From Candidatus Competibacteraceae bacterium (GTDB taxonomy: Bacteria > Pseudomonadota > Gammaproteobacteria > Competibacterales > Competibacteraceae), in the NCBI GenBank assembly GCA_016790045.1, contig JAEUPW010000165.1, positions 1 to 40,394 on the forward strand: 40,394 nt of DNA, read 5' to 3'. A program made the translations under genes and the position numbers. The notes under the pieces were generated by a model. That model worked only from the letters and a program-made list of their open reading frames with translations. It made no database searches and was not told the DNA's origin. Below, in pieces: positions 24,545-31,656 of this stretch; the first letter of the stretch is position 1; each line of letters opens with the position of its first letter.

Positions 24545-25780
24545 TCAAACGCCGCCGCCGTAGCGGCGGATCACGTAATCGGCCACCAGTTGCTGAAACT
24601 CGGCGGCGATCTGTTCGCCCTTCAGCGTCACGGTTTTCTCGCCATCGACATAGACCGGCGCGACGGGCGTTTCGCCGGTGCCGGGCAGGCTGATGCCGAT
24701 GTGCGCCTGCTTGCTCTCGCCGGGCCCGTTGACCACGCAGCCCATCACCGCCACGGTCAAATTTTCGACGCCGGGATAGCGGTCGCGCCAGACCGGCATT
24801 TGCTCGCGCAGATACCCCTGAATCCGTTGGGCGAGATGCTGGAAATAGTCGCTGCTGGTGCGACCGCAGCCCGGACACGCCACCACGGCGGGCGCGAACG
24901 AGCGGATGCCCATCGCTTGCAGGATTTCCTGAGCGACGATCACTTCCTGCGTCCGGCTGCCGCCGGGTTCGGGCGTGAGCGAAATGCGGATGGTGTCGCC
25001 GATGCCCTCTTGCAGCAGCACCGCCAGCGCGGCGGTGGACGCGACGATGCCCTTGCTGCCCATGCCGGCCTCGGTCAAGCCCAGGTGGAGCGGATAGTCG
25101 CAGCGCGCCGCCAGCTTGCGATAGACCGCGATCAAATCCTGCACGCCGCTCATTTTGACCGACAGCACGATGCGGTCGTGGCCGAGCCCGATCTCTTCGG
25201 CCCGCCGCGCGCTTTCCAAGGCGGAAAGCATCATCGCCTCGTGCATGACTTCGGCGGCGGGTTGGGGGTGGGGAAGCCGGGCGTTGTCATCCATCAGGCG
25301 CGCCGCCAGTTCCTGATCGAGACTGCCCCAGTTCACCCCGATCCGCACCGGCTTGTCGTGGCGGCAGGCGGTCTCGACGATGGTGGCGAACTGCTCGTCT
25401 TTTTTTCTGCCGCGCCCGACGTTGCCGGGGTTGATGCGATATTTGTCGAGCGTCTCGGCGCAGGCGGGGTGGCGGGCCAACAGCCGGTGGCCGTTGAAAT
25501 GAAAATCCCCGATCAACGGAACATTGACGCCCTGGGACGCCAGCCGCTCGCGGATCAGCGGCACGGCGGCGGCGGCTTCATCCGTGTTGACGGTAATGCG
25601 CACCAGCTCCGAGCCCGCCTCGGCCAGTTCGGCGACTTGCTTCACGGTCGCCGCCACATCGGCGGTATCGGTGTTGGTCATGGACTGGACCACAACCGGC
25701 GCGTCGCCGCCCACGGCAATCGAGCCAATCCTGACGGCGATGCTATTTCGGCGTGAGAACTTGAAAGGAGGACGGGACAT
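24545..25780 (-). CDS. ispG: 4-hydroxy-3-methylbut-2-enyl diphosphate synthase
   Basis: A 411-residue iron-sulfur enzyme (IspG/GcpE) of the MEP isoprenoid pathway, converting MEcPP to HMBPP. The N-terminal TIM barrel opens with [20 protein letters not shown], then [14 protein letters not shown] and [14 protein letters not shown]. The C-terminal part carries the three cluster ligands, Cys302 and Cys305 in A-C-P-G-C-G-R-T and Cys348 in [11 protein letters not shown]. The length suits the proteobacterial form. The first gene of the probable ispG-mgtE-lipoprotein-usp operon; its promoter should lie in the first 100 bases of the AT-rich region at 25781. Only a weak AGGT precedes the ATG. Confidence 0.97.
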   Translation of the reverse strand: MSRPPFKFSRRNSIAVRIGSIAVGGDAPVVVQSMTNTDTADVAATVKQVAELAEAGSELVRITVNTDEAAAAVPLIRERLASQGVNVPLIGDFHFNGHRLLARHPACAETLDKYRINPGNVGRGRKKDEQFATIVETACRHDKPVRIGVNWGSLDQELAARLMDDNARLPHPQPAAEVMHEAMMLSALESARRAEEIGLGHDRIVLSVKMSGVQDLIAVYRKLAARCDYPLHLGLTEAGMGSKGIVASTAALAVLLQEGIGDTIRISLTPEPGGSRTQEVIVAQEILQAMGIRSFAPAVVACPGCGRTSSDYFQHLAQRIQGYLREQMPVWRDRYPGVENLTVAVMGCVVNGPGESKQAHIGISLPGTGETPVAPVYVDGEKTVTLKGEQIAAEFQQLVADYVIRRYGGGV

Positions 25781-25865
25781 TAGCTTGACCTGAATGGGAT
25801 TTGCTTAAAATATTTGAACGGAGTTTGAAAAACGTCACATCGATAGCTAAGCGCGATCATTCAAT

Positions 25866-25914
25866 AGCCCTGTTGAAAACCGGCGGGCAATCCATTGCCG
25901 CTTTGCAACAGCCC
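25866..25914. repeat. imperfect hairpin element with AGCCC flanks
   Basis: CTGTTG (25870-25875/6) and CAACAG (25906-25911) bound an imperfect inverted repeat whose inner arms GGCAAT and ATTGCC are perfect. AGCCC occurs on both sides in direct orientation. The ends resemble terminal repeats of some IS5-like insertion sequences, so it may be a miniature element; it could also be an operator or a stem in a transcript. Confidence 0.4.
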
Positions 25915-26038
25915 AGTATTTTTTAATGGGCACAGAAGCGTCCATTACCGTCGGATTTATTGACGCTCATTTTTATCTGTGGCGATTTTAACCTTCGGCG
26001 TAGAAGCCGTCATCCACCAAATAAAACCCAAGGAGTTT

Positions 26039-26052
26039 GTCAATTTTTTGAC
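26039..26052. promoter_or_regulatory. palindromic site upstream of sigma-54 promoter
   Basis: GTCAATTTTTTGAC is a perfect five-base inverted repeat with a four-base centre, about 115-130 bases before the -24 element. That is the usual distance for an enhancer bound by a sigma-54 activator. The protein that would bind is not identified. Confidence 0.3.
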
Positions 26053-26165
26053 TTCCATCCGGCAATTTAAATTCATTCTCACTGAAACTCAAATCGAATA
26101 GATTGCTTTTAATTTTTTGATTTACATAATTTTAAATCCAAAATCGCCAAAAAGCCGCCAAAGAA

Positions 26166-26185
26166 TTTGGCATTTGATTTGCATC
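26166..26185 (+). promoter_or_regulatory. sigma-54-type (-24/-12) promoter
   Basis: TTTGGCATTTGATTTGCATC matches the RpoN consensus TGGCAcg-N4-TTGCa: GG at 26169-26170 and GC at 26181-26182 are separated by exactly ten bases, and TTGCA is complete; only the CG after TGGCA is replaced by TT. It would start transcription near 26193-26196. Such promoters need an activator ATPase bound upstream. Confidence 0.55.
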
Positions 26186-26192
26186 TATCTCA

Positions 26193-26318
26193 CTCAATAT
26201 TCTGCCGCCCTAAAGCGCGAATTTTGGCGTTTCCGCGAGGCGCTTTCAAAAATCGGCAAGCGTTTCACCTTTTTTCTTTCAAGATCGCTCTTCACAAAAG
26301 AGCGGTCTTGTATTTTTC
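26193..26318 (+). ncRNA. candidate terminated leader or small RNA
   Basis: From the predicted start near 26194, about 125 bases contain a stem AAAGCGC/GCGCTTT (26212-26218 with 26240-26246), a U-rich stretch CCTTTTTTCTTTC (26268-26280) and a strong terminator hairpin. A U-rich tract just before the terminator stem and a T-tract after it are typical of Hfq-bound small RNAs. It resembles no RNA family I can name. The alternative is a 5' leader of the binding-protein gene controlled by attenuation. Confidence 0.35.
26280..26318 (+). terminator. strong intrinsic terminator in leader
   Basis: A 13-base stem (CAAGATCGCTCTT with AAGAGCGGTCTTG, one T-G pair), a CACAA loop and a following TATTTTTC. 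This is the best classical intrinsic terminator in the window. It points towards the binding-protein gene, whose start is 38 bases further, so it does not serve any complete upstream gene. Confidence 0.8.
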
Positions 26319-26355
26319 AGCAAACGAGCAGCTCCAAAAGGGCTAGGAATTTGAC

Positions 26356-27663
26356 ATGCACACAAAATTCTTTGGTAATCGGGATCGCACAATGACAGCA
26401 GCCAATCGCCTTGATTTTTTCAATAAAGCTCTCGCCGGTTTAATGCTCGGATTATGCTTCGCTGCGCCTGCAAGCTGGGCGCTGGAACAAGGGATCACCG
26501 AAAAAACGATTCGCATCGGCGCCAATCTACCCTTGGAGGGCGACCGCAAAGTGAACGGTTTGGCCTTGAAACGCGGAATCGAGGCCGCGTTAGCCAACCA
26601 ACACGTGCGAGGGCTGCAAATCGAATATGTTGCCCTGAACGATTTCTATGATCCTGCCAAGTCGGTCGAAGTAATCAAGCAATTAATCGATAAAGAAATT
26701 TTTGCAACTCTCGGCAATTATGGCACACCGACGGTAAAAGCGACGCTGCCGTTGCTGGCCGAGCATAAAATTCCGGTGGTCGCGCCTTATACCGGCGCGG
26801 CCTTCACCGGTCCCGGCGAGATACTGAACTTTCGAGCCAGCACCGCGAGCGAGGTGGAAAGCGTGGTGGACGCCGCGCTGGCGGCAGGGGTGAAACCGTC
26901 CGAGGTTTGCGCCTTCGTGCAGAATGACAGCCTTGGCATGAACGGCGTCAAAGGCGTGCGTTCGGCGCTGGCGAAACAGGCCGGAACCGAAAAGATTCTG
27001 GCCAAGCTCGACCAGCTTCTGAACATGAGCGGCGACGCGCCAGAACGTAACGGCATCGGCCCGCTAGGCGTTTATCAACGGGACACGACCAACGCGAGAG
27101 ACGGCTACCTATCGCTGAAAAAATGGGAAACCGACTCGGGCAACCTTTGTCGGTTGGTCGCCACCACCGGAGTCTACGACGCGGTCGCCAGTTTCATGGC
27201 TTATGCGCGCTACAAGAATGAAGCGTGGGTATTCAGCTCGGTTTCCACCGCGGCCGGCAGTCGCCTGCAAGCCTTGCTCAAGAACAAAAACATCACCGAC
27301 AACATCATCACCACCCAAGTGGTCCCACCGTTGACATCCTCGTCGCCCGTGGTTTCGGAAGCCCGCAAGGCGCTGGGGGAAAATTTCAATGAAGTCTCGC
27401 TGGAAGGCTATCTCGACGCCAAGCTGATGAGCGCGATATTGCAAGCCATCGAAGGCCCGTTGACCCGCGAAAATTTCCTGAAAGCCGCCCGTCGCCAGCC
27501 TTATGACCTTGGCGGGCTGAAGGTGGATTTTACCGGCTCCAATCAAGGCGCCAACCTGGCGACGCTGTCCGTTTTGAAAAACGGTCAGTTTGCGTCCGCC
27601 AGCCCGCAAGAACTCGCCGGATTGTTCGCCAACAGCGGCCCCCGACAAGCCAGCGCGCAATAG
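26356..27663 (+). CDS. periplasmic substrate-binding protein (Peripla_BP_6, LivJ-like)
   Basis: A 435-residue exported protein of the branched-chain amino acid/amide-binding family. A signal peptide (hydrophobic ALAGLMLGLCFAAPASWA, cut near residue 43) precedes the two-lobe fold: ITEKTIRIGANLPLEGDRK, LGNYGTPTVKATLPLLAEHK, VVAPYTGAAFTGPGEILNFR, EVCAFVQNDSLGMNGVKGVR and EVSLEGYLDAKLMSAIL. The ATG at 26356 follows AGGAA at a good distance; MTAANRL (26392) is an alternative start. No permease or ATPase gene adjoins, so it either works with a distant transporter or acts as a sensor. Its transcript passes the terminator at 26280-26318, suggesting regulated expression. The ligand is not evident. Confidence 0.88.
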   Translation: MHTKFFGNRDRTMTAANRLDFFNKALAGLMLGLCFAAPASWALEQGITEKTIRIGANLPLEGDRKVNGLALKRGIEAALANQHVRGLQIEYVALNDFYDPAKSVEVIKQLIDKEIFATLGNYGTPTVKATLPLLAEHKIPVVAPYTGAAFTGPGEILNFRASTASEVESVVDAALAAGVKPSEVCAFVQNDSLGMNGVKGVRSALAKQAGTEKILAKLDQLLNMSGDAPERNGIGPLGVYQRDTTNARDGYLSLKKWETDSGNLCRLVATTGVYDAVASFMAYARYKNEAWVFSSVSTAAGSRLQALLKNKNITDNIITTQVVPPLTSSSPVVSEARKALGENFNEVSLEGYLDAKLMSAILQAIEGPLTRENFLKAARRQPYDLGGLKVDFTGSNQGANLATLSVLKNGQFASASPQELAGLFANSGPRQASAQ

Positions 27664-27698
27664 CGGAATCGAGTTGGCCCGGAGGCTTCGAGCCGACC

Positions 27699-27731
27699 GC
27701 CGACAACCCCCATTTCGCGCGGGTTGTCGGC
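27699..27731. terminator. bidirectional hairpin between convergent genes
   Basis: GCCGACAACCC and GGGTTGTCGGC pair perfectly (11 bases) around an 11-base loop in the 121-base gap between the binding-protein gene and the isochorismatase-like gene. No T-run. Confidence 0.6.
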
Positions 27732-27784
27732 CGAGCGCGCCAATCGGGGCCGCCGCTCCACGGATTCCAGCGCCCCTGCCCGCT

Positions 27785-28330
27785 TCAGCGCAAAAACTCC
27801 CGGCTGATCGCGCGAAAGGTTTCGGTGCCGGCCTGGTGCAGCCATTCGAAAGCCACCATTTCGCGGCTGACAATGCGCACGCCTTCGGCGCGCATCCGCG
27901 CCAGCGCCAGTCGCACGTCTTCCGGGGAACGCGAGGAGACGCCATCCGCGACCAGATAAACCTCTTTGCCGGCCATCTGCAATCCCAGCGCCGTCTGCAA
28001 CACGCACACGTGCGCCTCGGCGCCGACCAGCACGACTTGGGGGCGGTCGAGCAGATCGATCCGCCGCATGCAATCCAGTTCGGCGGCACAGGAAAAATGC
28101 GTCTTTTCGACCAAAGCGTCGTCGGGTAGCAGTTGGCGTATCGCGCCGACCGTGGGCCCCAAACCGCGCGGATACTGTTCGGACGCCAGGATCGGAACGT
28201 TCAGGCGCTGGGCGATCCGGATCAGCCAAACGCCGCTGGCGACCACTTGATCGGCTTGATGGATCGCCGCCATCAGCCGTTCCTGAAAATCCACGACCAA
28301 CAGACAGGATGTCTCGGCTCTCATTAACAT
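27785..28330 (-). CDS. isochorismatase-family hydrolase (YcaC-like)
   Basis: A 181-residue cysteine hydrolase of the isochorismatase-like fold. The catalytic Asp14 (L-V-V-D-F-Q-E), Lys76 (V-E-K-T-H-F-S-C) and Cys109 (G-A-E-A-H-V-C-V-L-Q-T-A) are all present, with the cis-peptide GAEAHVCVLQTA loop. Similar proteins are annotated as YcaC-type or nicotinamidase-like hydrolases; the natural substrate is usually unknown. The ATG at 28330 follows GGAG by seven bases; a second ATG lies two codons later. It lies 46 bases after the DedA-fusion gene on the same strand, so co-transcription is possible. Confidence 0.9.
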   Translation of the reverse strand: MLMRAETSCLLVVDFQERLMAAIHQADQVVASGVWLIRIAQRLNVPILASEQYPRGLGPTVGAIRQLLPDDALVEKTHFSCAAELDCMRRIDLLDRPQVVLVGAEAHVCVLQTALGLQMAGKEVYLVADGVSSRSPEDVRLALARMRAEGVRIVSREMVAFEWLHQAGTETFRAISREFLR

Positions 28331-28376
28331 CGATGGGCTCCGGTTCGGTTAAATGGGTCCAACGAAGCGGTCTGTT

Positions 28377-30371
28377 TCAATCCACCACCAAGGTAATCCG
28401 CTCGTTGGGATTGCGCCCGCTGACGGTGCGAGTTCGCAAGCCCTGCCAGGCCGGGGCCAGCAAATCATCCGGCGCGCGGGTCTGGGGCTTGTCCACGGCG
28501 AAGTTGAACAAGCGCATCTGCGGCTCGCGCCGTTGCAGGCTGATGCTGCCCACCCAAACGGGCCGCTTTCCTTCCTGAAGCCGCACGCCGACATCCCAGA
28601 AGCGCACCAGCCAGCGCGCCGTCCCATTGTCGGCGTAACGCACCATTTGCAAATCGTCTTCCCGGCCTTCATGCATTTGCGGCAACACCGGCAATTCTTG
28701 CAGGGTCGCTTCCGGGCTCAGACACAGCAACAGGCTCCGCAAATCGGCCGGCGGCGGCCGCTCCCAGCCTGCCGCCTGCAACCGTTTTTCCAACTCCGCG
28801 CGGGTTCCCGCCCATTGCATGACAAAATCTTGGCGCTGGATCCCCCGAAAATCCAGACGTTGCGCCGGCAGCCGTCGCCAACCTTCCCGCAGCCATTGCG
28901 CTTGCGTTTGCACGGCCAGCACCGGTTGCGGCTGGTAGCGTTCGAGATCGGCGCGATAGTGGAGGCTGGCGTGCAAGATTTGGGTCGCCAGCAACGCGAT
29001 GGCGCTATACGCCAGCAACCAGCGCCAATGCAACCGGATCGCGCCCGCATGCCGGCTATAAGCCAAGCCGAGCACCGACACCCAAATCAGGCCCAGGCAC
29101 AAGCCGGCCAGGGTATCGGTCAGCCAATGCACGCCCAGGTAGAGGCGGGCGAAAGCGATGGGCACGATCATGAACGCCGCCGCCACGTAGGCGATCCAGC
29201 GCCGGTGCGGCTTCATTTCGCGCGCGATCAGCACCGCCAAAAAACCGAACACCAGCGTGCTGAACGTGGCGTGGCTGGACGGAAAAGAATAGCCGGTCAA
29301 GCCTTGCGACATCTCGGTCGGGCTCGATACCGGCAGCAGCCACTTGAAAAACAGATTGGTCGCCATGCCAAAGCCCAGCGCCGCCAACCAGTGCCCGGCC
29401 GCCACCCGCTTGCGCCGCCACAGCAACCAAAACAGAACGGTCAAACTGACCGGCAACGTCACCTGATAATCGCCCAGTTCGGCGGTGAACACCATCAGGG
29501 CGTCCGCCCACGACGTTCGCAGATCCTGAAAAAAATGATACAGGCTCTGGTCCAATCCGCTCGGCAACCGATGCCCGGCCGCGCTCAAACTCAAGGTGAT
29601 CAGGATCACGCCGCCCAGCAACAGCACGGCCAGCGTCGCCAGACCCCGCAATTCGCCCCGTTTCGGATCGAGCAGCGAGGCGCTGATCGGCCCGATCCAG
29701 CGCCGGCCCTGACTCCAGAGGTAAAAAGTTTGCATCCATCCGGTCGCGCGCGCCTGAAACCACCGCGTCAGATGCTTCACCAGCCAAATGGTGACCCACA
29801 GCAACACCGCGACGATCAGGATCAGCACCACCAGCCGCCCCGCCACGCGAGAGGCGATATCGAGCGAGGCCCCGAAGGCCATGCCGGGGATGAGATAAGC
29901 GGGGGCCCACAAGATGGCGGACACGACGTTGGCGATCATAAAATCGCGCCACGTCATGTCCATCATCCCGGCGACCGTCGGAATGGTGCCGCGCACGGGA
30001 CCGAAAAAGCGGCCAAACAACACGCCCTTACCGCCATGCTTGCGGAAAAAATCCTCGCTGCGCGCGATCATTTCGGGGTGTTTGTTGAACGGCCAGACCC
30101 GGCGGATCCCTTGCGTAAAGACCCGGCCGATCCAAAAACTGATCGCATCGCCGAGCACCGCGCCCGAGGCCGACCACCAATAAGCCGACCAAAAATCCAG
30201 ATGGCCAAGCCCGATTAACGCGCCGAAGCTGAACATGATCAGCGCGCCGGGGATAATGACCCCCACGATAGTCAGCGATTCCGCCGCCGAAGAAATGAAA
30301 ATGACGGCGCTCACCCATCCGGGGTTGGCCGCGATCCAGTCAAACATGGCGGTGACGAATTCGGACTGCAT
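28377..30371 (-). CDS. DedA / PAP2 / LssY C-terminal fusion membrane protein
   Basis: A 664-residue inner-membrane protein with three parts. Residues about 1-200 are a DedA-family (SNARE-associated) domain, likely moving lipid carriers (GVIIPGALIMFSFGALIGLG, the conserved GRFFGPVRGTIPTVAGMMDM). Residues about 215-430 form a PAP2 phosphatase domain with P-S-S-H and R-L-Y-L-G-V-H-W-L-T-D motifs. In the first PAP2 motif (K-x6-R-P) the Arg is replaced: K-W-L-L-P-V-S-S-P. Residues about 445-664 form an LssY-type soluble C-terminal domain (WLREGWRRLPAQRLDF ... RFWDVGVR). Such fusions may dephosphorylate or recycle a lipid such as undecaprenyl pyrophosphate. No ribosome-binding site is seen before the ATG at 30371. 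Confidence 0.88.
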   Translation of the reverse strand: MQSEFVTAMFDWIAANPGWVSAVIFISSAAESLTIVGVIIPGALIMFSFGALIGLGHLDFWSAYWWSASGAVLGDAISFWIGRVFTQGIRRVWPFNKHPEMIARSEDFFRKHGGKGVLFGRFFGPVRGTIPTVAGMMDMTWRDFMIANVVSAILWAPAYLIPGMAFGASLDIASRVAGRLVVLILIVAVLLWVTIWLVKHLTRWFQARATGWMQTFYLWSQGRRWIGPISASLLDPKRGELRGLATLAVLLLGGVILITLSLSAAGHRLPSGLDQSLYHFFQDLRTSWADALMVFTAELGDYQVTLPVSLTVLFWLLWRRKRVAAGHWLAALGFGMATNLFFKWLLPVSSPTEMSQGLTGYSFPSSHATFSTLVFGFLAVLIAREMKPHRRWIAYVAAAFMIVPIAFARLYLGVHWLTDTLAGLCLGLIWVSVLGLAYSRHAGAIRLHWRWLLAYSAIALLATQILHASLHYRADLERYQPQPVLAVQTQAQWLREGWRRLPAQRLDFRGIQRQDFVMQWAGTRAELEKRLQAAGWERPPPADLRSLLLCLSPEATLQELPVLPQMHEGREDDLQMVRYADNGTARWLVRFWDVGVRLQEGKRPVWVGSISLQRREPQMRLFNFAVDKPQTRAPDDLLAPAWQGLRTRTVSGRNPNERITLVVD

Positions 30372-30730
30372 ACGGCGGGCTTTAGGGTTATCCGGGGAAA
30401 TCGAGAAAATTGGACTCGCGCGCGGGCATTATGGTTGCGTCCCAAGGTTTCCGCCATCGAGCGGGCCAATTTTTCGAGAAAGGTGATTTTCGGCTTTCGA
30501 ATGGCTTTGGTCGCGGGCGGGCGCCGACCCCATGCCTCGCCGGCCTCGGCGAAGATTTTGGCATCAGACGCTACCTTGAACCTGAACGGACCGGTATCGC
30601 GGCCGATGCAAAACCCGCTGTCGGCCAACGCCTTCAACGCTTCTGCAGCTCAACTTCAAGCGTTCGATCGGAGCTCGAAGGCAGCGTTAAAAAAGATTTC
30701 CGCCCGACAACGGACCAAGGGCTGTAGCCT
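30372..30730. other. intergenic region between DedA fusion gene and thrH
   Basis: No gene is supported in these 359 bases. A minus-strand frame (30311-30637) and plus-strand frames (30410-30740) give Arg/Ala-rich peptides with no domain or convincing start. The promoter of the DedA-fusion gene should lie here on the minus strand; none was clear. No terminator for thrH (minus) was recognised just past its stop. Confidence 0.45.
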
Positions 30731-31339
30731 CTACAGTTGACGGAGGCTGGCTTTACGGAATTCCTCGCGCATTTCATCGAACGTGCGCGCGATAGGAAAT
30801 TGCGGGAATTCGTCGATCACGTTTTGCGGCGGCCGAAACAGGATGCCGGCCTCGGCTTCGGCCAGCATGGCGGTGTCGTTGTAGGAATCGCCGGCGGCAA
30901 TCACCCGAACGTTGAGGCTGTGGAACGCCCGCACCGCTTGGCGCTTGGCGTCGGCTTGGCGGAGGATATAGTTGACCACCCGGTCATCCACCACGTCCAG
31001 CCGGTGGCAAAACAGCGTCGGCCAACCGAGTTGACGCATCAACGGCAAGGCAAACTCGTAAAACGTATCGGAGAGGATGACGACCTGGAATCGCTCGCGC
31101 AACCAATCCAGGAACTCGCCAGCTCCCTCCAGCGGCCCCATGGCGGCGATCACCCGCTGGATATCCGACAATTTCAAGTGGTGCTGGTCGAGCAGCGCCA
31201 ACCGTCCCCGCATCAGTTGATCGTAATCGGGGATGTCGCGCGTGGTCAGCCGTAACGCTTCAATGCCGGTGCGTTCGGCGACATTGATCCAAATTTCCGG
31301 AACCAGGACCCCTTCCAGGTCCAGGCAAGCGAATTCCAT
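30731..31339 (-). CDS. thrH: ThrH phosphoserine phosphatase / homoserine kinase
   Basis: A 202-residue HAD-family enzyme very close to Pseudomonas ThrH, which shows phosphoserine phosphatase activity and can pass the phosphate to homoserine. Motif I is [11 protein letters not shown] (Asp7, Glu9), motif [12 protein letters not shown] (about residue 90), and motif [20 protein letters not shown] (about residue 150). The ThrH-specific segments [12 protein letters not shown] and [16 protein letters not shown] are conserved. I place the start at the ATG at 31339, six bases after AGGGGA; 77 further codons stay open upstream but are not family-like. The gene is divergent from pilB. Confidence 0.95.
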   Translation of the reverse strand: MEFACLDLEGVLVPEIWINVAERTGIEALRLTTRDIPDYDQLMRGRLALLDQHHLKLSDIQRVIAAMGPLEGAGEFLDWLRERFQVVILSDTFYEFALPLMRQLGWPTLFCHRLDVVDDRVVNYILRQADAKRQAVRAFHSLNVRVIAAGDSYNDTAMLAEAEAGILFRPPQNVIDEFPQFPIARTFDEMREEFRKASLRQL

Positions 31340-31656
31340 GAGAGTCCCCTGTGTCGTTGCCGGCCACGCGGGCGCGGCGGATAGTGAATGCGGTCGTTGA
31401 CAAGGCGCAAAGGATAACGCTAACCCGTTTGCCGCCGACATCGCAAGCGATCGCCAAAGGCCCTGACACCCGATTTTTAGGCTTGATGTTGAAATCAATG
31501 ATTGTATCAATAGATAGACTTTTGTAGAATCCAAATTTTCTCGGGCAGGTTTTTCCAAACCCCTTTTCAACCTCCATCACATGGTCTACAGTTTGAACTC
31601 AGATACATGAAATCCCTTGGTCGACCATTTTTGAGTGCTGCCCTCTAACTTAGTCC
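31340..31656. other. divergent thrH-pilB promoter region
   Basis: No gene is seen in these 317 bases. An AT-richer patch (31480-31560) contains ATCAAT/ATTGAT half-sites and a CAATGATTG palindrome that could be operators. No clear sigma-70 or sigma-54 promoter for pilB was recognised. pilA, which often lies beside pilB, is not here. Confidence 0.45.

Larger units (their letters stand above)
25781..26355. other. AT-rich regulatory region upstream of binding-protein gene
   Basis: This 575-base divergent region between ispG and the binding-protein gene carries no supported gene but a dense set of signals, listed separately: a hairpin element with flanking repeats (25866-25914), a palindrome (26039-26052), a sigma-54-type promoter (26166-26185) and a structured, terminated leader (26193-26318). 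A 92-codon plus-strand frame (26117-26395) runs through the promoter and terminator and overlaps the next gene; its composition is not gene-like. AT content is well above the rest of the window, especially 26040-26200. Confidence 0.6.

Noticed and set aside
26117..26395. Plus-strand 92-codon frame in the binding-protein leader
   Set aside because: It covers the sigma-54-type promoter and a strong terminator and overlaps the next gene's start; no ribosome-binding site.
28353..30218. Long plus-strand open frame (621 codons) opposite the DedA fusion gene
   Set aside because: It mirrors a clearly conserved minus-strand gene, and its peptide is rich in Arg, Gln, His and Pro, the usual shadow of GC-rich coding DNA.
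30311..30637. Minus-strand frame between the DedA fusion gene and thrH
   Set aside because: No family resemblance, no ribosome-binding site and overlap with the start of the DedA-fusion gene.
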